The position numbers and the translations under genes are program-made. The notes beneath the pieces were generated by a model. The model saw nothing but the letters and a program-made list of their open reading frames with translations. It did not search any database and had not been told where the DNA came from. A DNA stretch of 64,000 bases from NCBI GenBank assembly GCA_025458905.1, contig JALORN010000001.1, positions 1 to 64,000 of the forward strand, given 5' to 3'. This document shows positions 38,148 to 46,495 of the stretch, piece by piece. Each line of letters opens with the position of its first letter. Position 1 is the stretch's first letter. This stretch comes from Steroidobacteraceae bacterium (GTDB taxonomy: Bacteria > Pseudomonadota > Gammaproteobacteria > Steroidobacterales > Steroidobacteraceae).

Positions 38148-39172
38148 TTGTTGAGGCCGTACTTCATGATGCGGCCATGCGGGCCTTCGCGATCGCGCTC
38201 GAGCTCGTAGACGTCGCCCGGCGGTCCGCGGCGGCCGGCCGTCGCGGCCGCGATCGCGGCGCGATCGGCAGCGGTGAGCGCGAGCTCGCCGATGCGCAGG
38301 TGCGCGGCGAGGTGCGCGGTGCTGGTGGCGCCGACGATCGCGGCGGCGACGCCGGGCAGGTCGAGCACCACGCGCGTGGCGACCGTCGCGATGTCGCAGT
38401 CGTGGCGCCCGGCGATCGCATGCAGCACCCGCAGCAGCTCCTGGAACGGTGCCCAGCCACCGAACTCGTCGATGATCAGCCGGTACTTGGTCAGCGAGCG
38501 GTTCGCGAGCGGCGGGGGCGGCGCGGGCGCGCCGAGCCAACGCTCGGACAGGAAGCCGCCCGCGACGGTGCCGTAGCACAGCAGTGCGATGCCGCGCTCG
38601 GCGCACAGCTGCGCCATGCCGTGCGCCGGCCGGTCGTCGAGCAGCGAATACTGCAGCTGGTGGGCGAACACCGGCACGCCGGCGTCGAGCAGCTCCCGGA
38701 CCTGAGGCGTGCCGAAGTTCGTGAGCCCGATGCGATCGATCTTGCCGGCGCGGCGCAGCCGCTCCAGCTGCAGCGCGACCTCGACGTAGCGCGGCACCGC
38801 GTAGTCCCACCAGTGGAACTGCACGAGGTCGAGACGCTCCATTCCCAGCCGCGCTAGCGAGCGGTCGACGATGGCCTCGACGTAGCGCGCGTCCACGCGA
38901 CCCAGGTCGTCGAGGTCCGGCACGAACTTGGTGTGCACCCGCACGCGCCGCGCGTGCTCCGGGAACTCGCGGCGGAAGCGACCGATCAGTTCCTCGACGC
39001 CGGTATAGATGTCGGCGCAGTCGAAGGTCGTGATGCCCGCGTCGACGAAGCCTGCCATGTCGCGCACCGCCCGTCCCGCATCGACCTCGCCGTGGCCGCC
39101 GGCGAGGTGCCAGCCCCCCTTCACCAGCCGCGAGATGCCGTAGCCGCCGGCGAGCTCGAGCCGCGGGATCAT
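38144..39172 (-). CDS. Aldo/keto reductase
   Basis: 342 residues, a TIM-barrel NADPH-dependent oxidoreductase. The catalytic tetrad is visible: Asp and Tyr in FDCADIYTGVEE, Lys in VHTKFVPD and His in LVQFHWWDY. It also carries the family pattern IGLTNFGTPQVRELL and a C-terminal cofactor segment (VVLDLPGVAAAIVGATSTAHLAAHL). Substrate unknown; probably cytosolic. The start overlaps the TIGR04076 stop (ATGA 39169-39172) and the stop overlaps the DUF885 start, so all three are translated in coupled fashion. Confidence 0.92.
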   Translation of the reverse strand: MIPRLELAGGYGISRLVKGGWHLAGGHGEVDAGRAVRDMAGFVDAGITTFDCADIYTGVEELIGRFRREFPEHARRVRVHTKFVPDLDDLGRVDARYVEAIVDRSLARLGMERLDLVQFHWWDYAVPRYVEVALQLERLRRAGKIDRIGLTNFGTPQVRELLDAGVPVFAHQLQYSLLDDRPAHGMAQLCAERGIALLCYGTVAGGFLSERWLGAPAPPPPLANRSLTKYRLIIDEFGGWAPFQELLRVLHAIAGRHDCDIATVATRVVLDLPGVAAAIVGATSTAHLAAHLRIGELALTAADRAAIAAATAGRRGPPGDVYELERDREGPHGRIMKYGLNK

Positions 39173-39564
39173 CGCGCGGTCCTGCCGCCCGCCACCGTGC
39201 CACCAACCGTCGGGAGCGGCACGGCACTGGTGTCGGCATGACGGAAGCGGCGGCGCCCCGTGCGCACGATCCGCAGCCGCGTCGGGCAGTTCGGGTCCGG
39301 GCAGGCGACCTCGGCGTCGGTCGACATCCAGTCGTTGGCGTCGGTGACGCGCTGCTTGGCGGCGAGCAGCGGCAGCACCGCCGCCAGCGAATAGATCGAG
39401 AACCCCTGCCCCGGCGGCAGGCTGAGCATCTCGCCCTGCAGGACGAAATGATCCCCCGGCTTCGCACCGCAGAGTATGCGCCGGCCTTCGGGGACCACCA
39501 CCTCCACGCGCAGGTCGTAGAGCTCGAAGCTGTCGTCGGTGGCGGGCGGCGCGTCGGGCGTCAT
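39169..39564 (-). CDS. TIGR04076-family small protein
   Basis: 131 residues. The pattern YDLRVEVV, CGAKPGDHFVLQGEMLSLPPGQGFSIYSLAAVLPLLAAKQR, DANDWMSTDAEVACPDPNCPTRLRI matches TIGR04076, a small family of unknown function often found beside aldo/keto reductases, as here. Three cysteines (CGAKPGDH; CPDPNC) could bind a metal or form a redox site. It precedes and overlaps the aldo/keto reductase gene; 54 bases separate it from the PrnB-like stop upstream. Confidence 0.72.
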   Translation of the reverse strand: MTPDAPPATDDSFELYDLRVEVVVPEGRRILCGAKPGDHFVLQGEMLSLPPGQGFSIYSLAAVLPLLAAKQRVTDANDWMSTDAEVACPDPNCPTRLRIVRTGRRRFRHADTSAVPLPTVGGTVAGGRTAR

Positions 39565-39618
39565 CGGGGCTCCTCGGGGATGCTCGGCCGGATGCGCCCT
39601 GCTGGCGCACCGGGGCGC

Positions 39619-40809
39619 CTAGTCTAGCGCCCCGACGAGCCGGCGCAGCCGCACGAGGTCGTCGTGCCGCGTCGCGAGGTCGGCGCGCGGCGCCGCGCGC
39701 CGCAGGTCGCGCAGCGTCTCGAGCGCGCGCAGCAGCACCGGCAGCGGTGGCCCGCTCGCGGTCAATGCGGGCAGGTGCCGCTCGGCGAGGCGTCCCGCCG
39801 GCGCCTCGATGAAGCGCTGCACCAGCAGGTCGTGGTGCTGGCTGGCATAGGTGGCGAACAGCTCGCAGGTCCCGAGGAAGAGGCGTGCGTTGCGCCGGAA
39901 CCAGCCGGCCTGCGCGTGCCCGTCGGCGAGCGCGAGCAGTTCGTCCAGGAGGCTGCGGTGCGTCATGCAGTCGCGCAGCCGGGCCTGGTCCTGCGGCAGC
40001 ATGAAGAGCATCTTGTCCACCAGCAGCTGCGAGTAGTAGGGGTCGCTCGCCCGGCACAGCCCGAGCAGCAGGTCGATCTCGTTGATGCCGGCGAAGTCGC
40101 CGGCGTTGGCGCCGCGATACTCCTGGCGGCCGACCCGGTACGGCTTGTAGTACGGCCGCACGCTGAAGAAGAAGCGCTCGACGTCGAGCGTCGCGTACAG
40201 CCGCTCGTTGAAGCGGATCACGTCGCGCAGCGCCTGCTGCGCGGCCTCGAACAGCGTGTCGGCAACCGGGCTCGACACGCCGATGGGCACGATGCGCACC
40301 AGCGCGTCCGCGGCGCGCTGCAGTGCCAGGATGCCGCGGGTGTTCTCGTCGATGAACAGGAACTCGTCCGGCAGCGTGGTGAAGCTCTTGCGCACGCCGG
40401 CGACCGCGTGGTTGTGGGTCGCGAGGTGGCCGGTGGAGAAGCGCGGCGCCATGCCGAGCGAGGCGCCGACGTGCATCGCCAGCGCCGAGGCCTCGGGGAA
40501 CGGCGAGCGTTCCTCGCGCGCGGGGTTCGTGAGCTCGTGGCGGCGCAGCGCGCCGAGGTAGAGCCCGACGCTGCCGAGCACGCCGAACGCGCTGTCGAAG
40601 CCGTCCCCGGTGTTGCCTTCCTCGAGCAGCGCCATCACGTGGGCCCGGCCCTCCTCGCAGAGCGCGAGCTTGACCGGCTCGCCGATGCCCTCGACGCACG
40701 CGCGGTCGTCCTGCGCGAAGTACAGCTCCTCGAGCTCGGTGTTCATCTGCACGAAGGCGGTGCGGATCCACTGGTCGAACGCCGCCGCGCGGCGGCTCGT
40801 GGGCTTCAT
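39619..40809 (-). CDS. PrnB/DUF1864-type heme-dependent aromatic oxygenase-like protein
   Basis: 396 residues, all-helical, of the PrnB (DUF1864) branch of the superfamily that includes tryptophan 2,3-dioxygenase and indoleamine dioxygenase. Recognisable segments are HNHAVAGVRKSFTTLPDEFLF, FFFSVRPYYKPYRVGRQEYRGANAGDFAGINEIDLLLG and YYSQLLVDKMLFMLPQDQARLRDCM. In Pseudomonas PrnB rearranges 7-chlorotryptophan in pyrrolnitrin synthesis, but most homologues are uncharacterised. No other prn gene is here. It starts by overlapping the stop of the kynureninase-like gene (ATGA 40806-40809); the pairing suggests oxidation and cleavage of tryptophan or an indole compound. Confidence 0.82.
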   Translation of the reverse strand: MKPTSRRAAAFDQWIRTAFVQMNTELEELYFAQDDRACVEGIGEPVKLALCEEGRAHVMALLEEGNTGDGFDSAFGVLGSVGLYLGALRRHELTNPAREERSPFPEASALAMHVGASLGMAPRFSTGHLATHNHAVAGVRKSFTTLPDEFLFIDENTRGILALQRAADALVRIVPIGVSSPVADTLFEAAQQALRDVIRFNERLYATLDVERFFFSVRPYYKPYRVGRQEYRGANAGDFAGINEIDLLLGLCRASDPYYSQLLVDKMLFMLPQDQARLRDCMTHRSLLDELLALADGHAQAGWFRRNARLFLGTCELFATYASQHHDLLVQRFIEAPAGRLAERHLPALTASGPPLPVLLRALETLRDLRRAAPRADLATRHDDLVRLRRLVGALD

Positions 40810-41975
40810 GAGGGCGCCTCCTCCCGCGGGGCGCCGGCCGGCGCCGGTCCGGGGCGCCAGGCGCCGGCGAGGCGCTCCGCATCGCGCAGGTCGTTGCAGG
40901 CGTGGAACGACAGGCGCAGCACGTCGCCGCGGGTGTCGAAGCGCGCGCCCATCGCGACGAGCGCATGCCGCACGACGTCGAGCTCGGCGCCGAGCGGCAG
41001 GCAGAGCGTCCCGCCGACCTCCTGCAGGGCGACGCGGGCCCGCCAGCGGGCGGGAAGGCACTCGGCGAAGCGCCCGAGCAGCGCCCGGTTGTGCGCGAGG
41101 ATCCGCCCGACGCCGATCGCGGCGATCCGTCGCAGGGACTCGGCGGCGAGCACGAAGGGCGCGACGCTCGGCGTACCGCCCCACAGTCGTCGCGCATCGC
41201 TGGCGGGCCGCCAGTGGCGGATGTCGAACTCGAACGGCGCGGCGTGCGAGAACCAGCCGACGTCCACGGGGTCCAGCCGCGCCAGCAGCGACGGCTCGAC
41301 CCAGACGAAGCCGGCGCCGGGTCCGCCGCAGAGCCACTTGATGCAGCTGCCGAGCACCACCTGCGCGCCGAGCGCGTCGACCTGCAGTGGCAGCACCCCG
41401 GCCGACTGCGCCACGTCGACGACGCACAGCGCCCCGTGGCGCCGACAGGCCTCGGCGATCGCCGCGAGCGGCGCCACGCGTCCGGTGTTGGAGTGCACGT
41501 GGGTCGCGAGCACGCCATAGGTCCGCTCGTCGATCGCCGATCGCCACGCGTCGGGGTCGGCCGCGCCGTCGCCACGCGGCAGCAGCCGCAGTTCGTAGCC
41601 GAGTCGCCGCCCCTGGCGCAGCACGAACCCGAGCGACGGGAACGCGTCCTCGGCAACCAGCCAGGTACGCCGCTCGCCCCGCGGCGGCGGCAGCGCGCCG
41701 AGCAGCTTCGAGAGGCCGGAAGACAGGTTGGCCTGCGGACAGTACTGCGCCGGCGCTCCGCCGAGCAGTGCGGCGAGCGCCGCGCGGAAACGTTCGACTT
41801 CGGCGAGCCAGGTGCCCCACGCATCACCACCCGCCTCGCGCCAGGGCGCCAGGAAGTGCGACTCCAGTCGCGCCGCCGCGGACCGCGGCAGGCAGCCGAC
41901 CGAATGCGTCAGCACGTACGGACCCGGCCCGGGAACCAGGAACTCGTCGCGTAGCGCGGGCAGGAGATCGGACAT
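40806..41975 (-). CDS. PLP-dependent class V aminotransferase, kynureninase-like
   Basis: 389 residues, fold type I. Features are LTHSVGCLPRSA (substrate-binding N terminus), CPQANLSSGLSKLL, the conserved aspartate in CVVDVAQSAGVLPLQVDALGAQVV, the PLP lysine in GSCIKWLCGGPGAGFVW, and WGGTPSVAPFVLA. This lineage includes kynureninase and isopenicillin-N-epimerase-like enzymes. Together with the TDO-like partner it would suit cleavage of an oxidised tryptophan derivative, though no formamidase is present. It heads the leftward unit; the Lrp regulator gene diverges from it 125 bases away. Confidence 0.85.
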   Translation of the reverse strand: MSDLLPALRDEFLVPGPGPYVLTHSVGCLPRSAAARLESHFLAPWREAGGDAWGTWLAEVERFRAALAALLGGAPAQYCPQANLSSGLSKLLGALPPPRGERRTWLVAEDAFPSLGFVLRQGRRLGYELRLLPRGDGAADPDAWRSAIDERTYGVLATHVHSNTGRVAPLAAIAEACRRHGALCVVDVAQSAGVLPLQVDALGAQVVLGSCIKWLCGGPGAGFVWVEPSLLARLDPVDVGWFSHAAPFEFDIRHWRPASDARRLWGGTPSVAPFVLAAESLRRIAAIGVGRILAHNRALLGRFAECLPARWRARVALQEVGGTLCLPLGAELDVVRHALVAMGARFDTRGDVLRLSFHACNDLRDAERLAGAWRPGPAPAGAPREEAPS

Positions 41976-42000
41976 GGAGCGATTGTCGCGCGGTGCCGGC

Positions 42001-42086
42001 CGAACATTGGTTCGATCGCACTGCCGGGAGGCCGATTTGATGGACCATTCGTCCTGCCAGACTGGGTTTCTGCGAACGGGCGTTCT
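42001..42086. promoter_or_regulatory. Paired CGAAC-N4-GTTC operators between the kynureninase-like and Lrp genes
   Basis: Two inverted repeats of identical architecture lie in the 125-base divergent intergenic region: cgaac-attg-gttcg (42001-42014) and cgaac-gggc-gttct (42073-42086), 72 bases apart centre to centre, close to seven helical turns. Lrp/AsnC regulators typically bind repeated inverted sites in phase and wrap DNA, so this is a natural candidate binding region for the divergent Lrp protein. Confidence 0.5.
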
Positions 42087-42100
42087 ATGCTGCACCGCCC

Positions 42101-42631
42101 ATGACCGCGTCCCGCCGACCTCCTCCCCGCCGGTCTCGCCGGCGCGTCCCGCCGCCCCCGGCACGCGACCTCGACGCGCGGCTGCTGGCCGCCCTCGAGT
42201 CGGACGCGCGCCTCTCCTTCGCCGAGCTCGGCGAGCGCATCGGGCTCTCGAAGACGCCCACGTGGGCCCGCGTCCGCGCACTCGAGCGCGCCGGCACGAT
42301 CACCGGCTATCGCGCCGAGGTCGACCCGGGCGCGCTCGGCCTGGAACTGCACGCCTTCGTCGAGGTGCGCCTGCGCGCCGCGCAGCACGCCGAGTTCGAG
42401 ACGGCAGTGCTGCACCACCCCGCGGTCCTCGAGTGCTTCACCACCGCCGGCCAGGCCGACTACCTGCTGCACGTGCTGGTCGGCGGCATCGGCGACCTCG
42501 ATGCCCTGCTGCGCGACCACATCTCGCGCCTGCCGGGTGTCGAACGGCTCGCGACCACGGTCGGCATGAAGACCATCAAGCGCCGTGCCCGCATCACCGA
42601 CTGCGCCACCTGGACGCCGCGGCGACGCTGA
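42101..42631 (+). CDS. Lrp/AsnC-family transcriptional regulator
   Basis: 176 residues. After a basic, proline-rich N-terminal tail (RRPPPRRSRRRVPPPPA) comes the helix-turn-helix (LDARLLAALESDARLSFAELGERIGLSKTPTWARVRALERAGTITGYRAEV) and then the RAM ligand-binding domain (LHAFVEVRLRAAQHAEFETAVLHHPAVLECFTTAGQADYLLHVLVGG). Members of this family near tryptophan or amino-acid catabolic genes usually respond to the substrate. It is divergent from the kynureninase-like/PrnB-like operon and probably controls it through the paired sites in between. Confidence 0.92.
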   Translation: MTASRRPPPRRSRRRVPPPPARDLDARLLAALESDARLSFAELGERIGLSKTPTWARVRALERAGTITGYRAEVDPGALGLELHAFVEVRLRAAQHAEFETAVLHHPAVLECFTTAGQADYLLHVLVGGIGDLDALLRDHISRLPGVERLATTVGMKTIKRRARITDCATWTPRRR

Positions 42632-42670
42632 CGCCGCGGACGACGCTGACGCCGCCCGCGAGCCGTCGTG

Positions 42671-42676
42671 CATAAT
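42671..42676 (+). promoter_or_regulatory. Possible -10 element of the beta-propeller gene
   Basis: cataat lies 39 bases before ATG 42715 in a GC-rich gap; no clear -35 was found upstream. Two copies of cgacgctgacgccgc (42623-42637 and 42641-42655, 18-base period) lie just before it at the end of the Lrp gene. Confidence 0.3.
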
Positions 42677-42714
42677 CGGAGCGCGTTCCACCAGCTCGCA
42701 TGCCGAGGGTGCTC

Positions 42715-43860
42715 ATGGCCGGTCGCCGGCAGTTCCTGATCCAGTCTTCGGCCTGCGCGGCCGTCGCCGCCACCGGCCTCGCGCCGGGGACGACGCGCGC
42801 CACGGCGGGTGGGCAGGCGGCGCCTGTGGCCCCGGTCGGTCCGGGGCGCGTGCTCGGCCCGGGGCCCGCGGGTCGCTGGGACAGCGAGCGGGTCTCGAGC
42901 CCCTGTGTGCTGCGCGGCGACGATGGCGTCTGGCGCATGTGGTACTACGGGCGCGACCCGACCTTCGACCGCAGCATCGACGTGCCCACCGGTCGCATCG
43001 GCCTCGCGACCTCGAACGATGGCCTCCGCTGGCAGCGCGTCGATGGCCCCGGGACCCTCGGCGCGGTGCTCGACCCCTCGGGCGACCCGCGGCGCTTCGA
43101 CGCGGCCCACGTCGGCGTCAGCTTCGTCGAGCGGCGCGGCAGCACCTGGTGGATGTGGTATTCCGGCGGCCGCCGCGCCGAGACGGCGCGCCCCGGCTTC
43201 CCGATGCGGCCCGGGCTCGCACTGTCGGGCGACGGCGTGCACTGGCTGCGCGTCGAGGGGCCCCACGGCGGCGCGATGCTCGACCCCGGCCGGCCCGGCG
43301 AGCCCGACGAGTTCATGGTCGGCTGGCCGCAGGTGCTGCAGGCCTCCGACGGCAGTTTCCGGATGTACTACCACACCCGGGCCGCACGCGGCTTCCTGCC
43401 GATGCTCGCCGTGTCCGAGGACGGCTTCCGCTGGCAGAAGCGCGGCGTGATCCTCGAACCCGGGCCGCGCGGCAGCTTCGACGAGGCGGGTATCGCGACG
43501 CGCACGGTGTTCCGCCACGGGGGACGCTGGCTGATGCTCTACGAAGGCGTGGCGCCGGACCTCTACCGCGGCATCGGCCTCGCCGAGTCGGCCGACGGGC
43601 TCGGCTGGCGGAAGGTCCGCGGCGCCGAGCCCAACGGCGCGGCATTCGACCACGCGCCGCGCGGCTCGGGCCGCTGGGACGCGCGCGGCCTCGGCTGCCC
43701 GTCGGTGGTGGCGATGCCCGACGGTTCGCTGCGCATGTACTACATCGGCGCCAACGAGCTGGAGCCCGGCGCCCAGGGCGAGCTCTCTACCATCCACCAG
43801 ATCGGCCTCGCGGTCAGCAACGACGGCGACCCCGCGCGCTGGCGCCGCTGGGACGCCTGA
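42715..43860 (+). CDS. Tat-exported five-bladed beta-propeller protein (GH43/GH32-like)
   Basis: About 381 residues. The N terminus (AGRRQFLIQSSACAAVAATG) has an RR pair and hydrophobic stretch of Tat type. The body consists of repeats typical of the furanosidase/beta-propeller clan (GDDGVWRMWYYGRDPTFDRS; IGLATSNDGLRWQRV; FVERRGSTWWMWYSGG; LALSGDGVHWLRV; ASDGSFRMYYHTR; VSEDGFRWQKRG; MPDGSLRMYYIGA). Many such proteins are inactive or uncharacterised relatives of arabinanases and sucrases, and the catalytic acids cannot be assigned here. ATG 42715 is preferred over ATG 42700 because gagggt precedes it. Confidence 0.8.
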   Translation: MAGRRQFLIQSSACAAVAATGLAPGTTRATAGGQAAPVAPVGPGRVLGPGPAGRWDSERVSSPCVLRGDDGVWRMWYYGRDPTFDRSIDVPTGRIGLATSNDGLRWQRVDGPGTLGAVLDPSGDPRRFDAAHVGVSFVERRGSTWWMWYSGGRRAETARPGFPMRPGLALSGDGVHWLRVEGPHGGAMLDPGRPGEPDEFMVGWPQVLQASDGSFRMYYHTRAARGFLPMLAVSEDGFRWQKRGVILEPGPRGSFDEAGIATRTVFRHGGRWLMLYEGVAPDLYRGIGLAESADGLGWRKVRGAEPNGAAFDHAPRGSGRWDARGLGCPSVVAMPDGSLRMYYIGANELEPGAQGELSTIHQIGLAVSNDGDPARWRRWDA

Positions 43861-43904
43861 GCGAGGGCACCGGCCTCGCCGCCGCGCACCCGCGAGGTTC
43901 CATC

Positions 43905-44348
43905 TTGACCCCGCAGTTCGACGTCGCCCACCTGATACAGCTCGCGGTCGGCCCGGTGTTCCTGCTCGCCGGCGTCGCCGCCACGCTGAACGTGCTCACC
44001 AGCCGCCTCGGACGCATCGTCGATCGCGCCCGCCCGCTCGAGGCGCAGCTCGCAGCCGCGAGCGACCCGGTGGAACGCGCCGACCTCACGGCGCGCCTCG
44101 AGGTGATGGCACGCCGGGCGCGCTACATGAACGCGTCGCTGACCCTGTCGACGATCTCGGGGTTCCTGGTGGCGATCGTGGTGCTGCTGCTGTTCTTCCG
44201 CGCCTTCCTCAGCATCGACCTCTCGGTCGCGACCGCCGTGGTGTTCGTGGTCTCGATCGTGTGCCTGGCGCTCGCGCTGCTGACCTTCCTGGTGGAAGTG
44301 CGGATCGCGACGCTCGCGCTGCGGATCGGCCCGCGCCGCGGGCCGTGA
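43905..44348 (+). CDS. DUF2721 inner-membrane protein
   Basis: 147 residues with three membrane segments: LIQLAVGPVFLLAGVAATLNVLTSRLGRIVDRAR (the conserved first helix and loop of DUF2721), LSTISGFLVAIVVLLLFFRAFL, and ATAVVFVVSIVCLALALLTFLVEVRIA. Function unknown. The start is TTG 43905 after gagg with 7-base spacing; no ATG is available in frame before the conserved N terminus. It lies 44 bases after the beta-propeller gene on the same strand. Confidence 0.82.
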   Translation: MTPQFDVAHLIQLAVGPVFLLAGVAATLNVLTSRLGRIVDRARPLEAQLAAASDPVERADLTARLEVMARRARYMNASLTLSTISGFLVAIVVLLLFFRAFLSIDLSVATAVVFVVSIVCLALALLTFLVEVRIATLALRIGPRRGP

Positions 44349-44384
44349 GCCGCGGTCGCCGGCGCCGCACCGCCCGCGCGTGCG

Positions 44385-45572
44385 TCACTTCCAGGCGCCG
44401 AAGCAGTACCAGCGCACCCCGCGCGCCAGCCGCCCGGTGCGGCCGGACTCGATCGCGGTGCCGGCGCGCAGGGCCTCGCGCCACTCGCGCGGGCTGAGCG
44501 CGCCCCAGGACGGCAACGCCACCTCGAAGAACTTCGCCGGGTCGAAGCCGGCGTCGCGGACGATGCGGCGCGGGTCGAGGTCGCGATAGGGCTTGTAGAA
44601 CGGCTCGTTGTTGTAGGCGCAGTCCCAGTCGAGGTAGAAGGCGTCGAACGGGGCGAGCGCGCCGTTCGGCGGCAGCTCCATGTGCACCATCAGGCCGCCC
44701 GGCCGCAGCACGCGCCACGCCTCGGCCAGGATCCGCGGGATGCCGGCGGGCGGGATCTCGTGCAGGAACATCGACGAGAACACCACGTCGAAGCTCGCGT
44801 CGGCGAAGCGCAGCGACTCGGCATTCATCTGGTGGAAGTGGATCTCGCGGCCCTGCGAGCGAGCGCGAGCGAGCGCGTAGCGCAGGCAGGGCGCGGCCAC
44901 GTCGACGCCGTGCACCTCGGCATCGGGGAACTGGTCCTTCCAGGGCCCGGTGTTGTGGCCGACCGTGCAGCCGAGGTCGAGGATCGACCGGGGTGCGAAC
45001 TGCGGCCGCGCGTGACGCAGCCAGCGCGCGACGGTCTGGCCGATGTCGTCGAGGTTCTGGCCCATCAGGCCGAACGAGGAGACCGCGAGGCGATTGTCGT
45101 AGATCGAGCCGGCGGTCAGGTCGTCCGGCCCCTCCTCGCTGTGGTAGCTGCCCGGCATCAGGTGGATGTCGACCGCGCTGACGGAGCGCGGGATCGGCAG
45201 CCCGGGATCGAGCTCGAGCGAGCCGAGCGGACGCCGCTCGGCGAGCCCGGCGGCGCACTCGCGCAGGCTCTCGCGGCTGCGCTCCACCGCCGGCCGCACG
45301 GTCTGGTAGACCATGTCCTGGGCCGTGACCCGCAGCGCCGAGTAGAACTTGAAGTATTCGTTCGGGCGGATGGCCTCGTGGACCTCGGAACCGTTGCGCG
45401 GCGCGCGGCCGCGCCGGCGCTTCCAGCGCGGCTCGACGTCGGCTGCGTAGACGTGCCGCAGGCCCGCGGCCATGTCGTGCAGCACGAAGCTCCGAAGGCC
45501 GGAGACGAAGTTGCGTCGGCCCTTCTCGTCGCGGGTCGCAGGGATGCGAAGGTCGTGCTTGAGTTCGAGCAT
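44385..45572 (-). CDS. Class I SAM-dependent methyltransferase with long N-terminal domain
   Basis: 395 residues. The first 190 residues form an unrecognised domain (FVLHDMAAGLRHVYAADVEPRWKRRRGRAPRNG; EYFKFYSALRVTAQDMVYQTVRPAVER). The methyltransferase core begins at ILDLGCTVGHNTGPWKDQFPDAEVHGVDVAAP (motif I and the acidic residue), followed by QMNAESLRFADASFDVVFSSMFLHEIP and RVLRPGGLMVHMELPPN. Substrate unknown. Its ATG lies only 22 bases from the divergent VOC gene ATG, so their promoters must overlap or sit inside the genes. Confidence 0.88.
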   Translation of the reverse strand: MLELKHDLRIPATRDEKGRRNFVSGLRSFVLHDMAAGLRHVYAADVEPRWKRRRGRAPRNGSEVHEAIRPNEYFKFYSALRVTAQDMVYQTVRPAVERSRESLRECAAGLAERRPLGSLELDPGLPIPRSVSAVDIHLMPGSYHSEEGPDDLTAGSIYDNRLAVSSFGLMGQNLDDIGQTVARWLRHARPQFAPRSILDLGCTVGHNTGPWKDQFPDAEVHGVDVAAPCLRYALARARSQGREIHFHQMNAESLRFADASFDVVFSSMFLHEIPPAGIPRILAEAWRVLRPGGLMVHMELPPNGALAPFDAFYLDWDCAYNNEPFYKPYRDLDPRRIVRDAGFDPAKFFEVALPSWGALSPREWREALRAGTAIESGRTGRLARGVRWYCFGAWK

Positions 45573-45594
45573 CGGCCGGTGAGATTCTGCTTGG

Positions 45595-46476
45595 ATGCTG
45601 CAGAGAATCCTAGGTTTCACGATCGGTGTCGAGCGCCTGGACGCGAGCGCGCGCGCATGGTGCGAGGCTTTCGGCTGGGAACTCCGCGGTGAGGCCACGG
45701 TGCCCGAGACGGTGGCCGCGTCGTGGCGCGCGCCCGCGGTCGCAGGCCATCGCGCCGCATTGCTCGGCGCCAGCACGCAGGAGCCGGCCTACGTGCGCCT
45801 GGTGGAGACGCACGATGCACCGCCACCGGCCGTCGCGGGCCCGCTGCCCCGGCCCACCCTCGGCTGGTCGGCGGTGGAGATCGGCGCAGCGGATCCGTAC
45901 GCGCTGGCAGGCGAGCTCGAGGCCGGCCATCCCGCGTTCCGCGTGGTCGTGCCGCCGCGGCCGATTCCTTACGACCCCGACATCCACGCGATGCAGGTGC
46001 TCGGGCCCGATCGCGAGCTGCTCTACCTCACGCGCCTGCCCACCGACCGTACCCTGCTCGACCTCGTCGCCGCGCGCTGCCGCGTCGACCGGCCGTTCAT
46101 CGCCGTGCTCGGGGTGCGCGACCTGCAGGCCTCGCTCGCGTTCTACCGCGACGTGCTCGGCACGCCCGTGATCACCGGCTCGGGCACCGTGGTACAGGTG
46201 ATCAACGATGCCTTCGGCCTCGGCCCCGCTTGGCGCACGCCGCTCGGCATCGTGAAGCTGCCGCGCGAGTTCCTGGTCGAGGTCGACGAGCTGCCGCCGC
46301 AGGCGGCGCCGCGCGTGGCGCCCGAGGGCGGCCTGCTGCCCGGCATCGCGATGGTGAGCTTCGAGCTCGACTCGGCGGGTGACGCGGGCTTTCACCACGG
46401 CCCCGACGGCGAGGGTCTCGAGTTGCTCGCGCCGGTCGACGACCCGGTCGCGGCGCTGCTGTGGCGCGACGCCTGA
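45595..46476 (+). CDS. VOC (glyoxalase/bleomycin-resistance/dioxygenase) superfamily protein, two modules
   Basis: 293 residues with two VOC-type beta-alpha-beta modules: the first opens with ILGFTIGVERLDASARAWCEAFGWE, the second with RPFIAVLGVRDLQASLAFYRDVLGTPV. The end reads FHHGPDGEGLELLAP, where the glutamate is a typical metal ligand. It may be an isomerase, lyase or extradiol-dioxygenase-like enzyme; the chemistry is undetermined. No signal peptide. Divergent from the methyltransferase gene with 22 bases between start codons, and convergent with the cysteine-synthase-like gene, 19 bases between stops. Confidence 0.82.
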   Translation: MLQRILGFTIGVERLDASARAWCEAFGWELRGEATVPETVAASWRAPAVAGHRAALLGASTQEPAYVRLVETHDAPPPAVAGPLPRPTLGWSAVEIGAADPYALAGELEAGHPAFRVVVPPRPIPYDPDIHAMQVLGPDRELLYLTRLPTDRTLLDLVAARCRVDRPFIAVLGVRDLQASLAFYRDVLGTPVITGSGTVVQVINDAFGLGPAWRTPLGIVKLPREFLVEVDELPPQAAPRVAPEGGLLPGIAMVSFELDSAGDAGFHHGPDGEGLELLAPVDDPVAALLWRDA

Positions 46477-46495
46477 GCCGCGTCGCGGCGCCCGC

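Noticed and set aside
36252-38210. 652-codon plus-strand frame opposite the DUF885 gene
   Set aside because: Mirror frame of a well-supported gene; no start signal or family match.
44855-44877. gagcgagcgc repeats inside the methyltransferase gene
   Set aside because: Short, in-frame Arg/Ala/Ser codons; no sign of slippage, frameshift or function.
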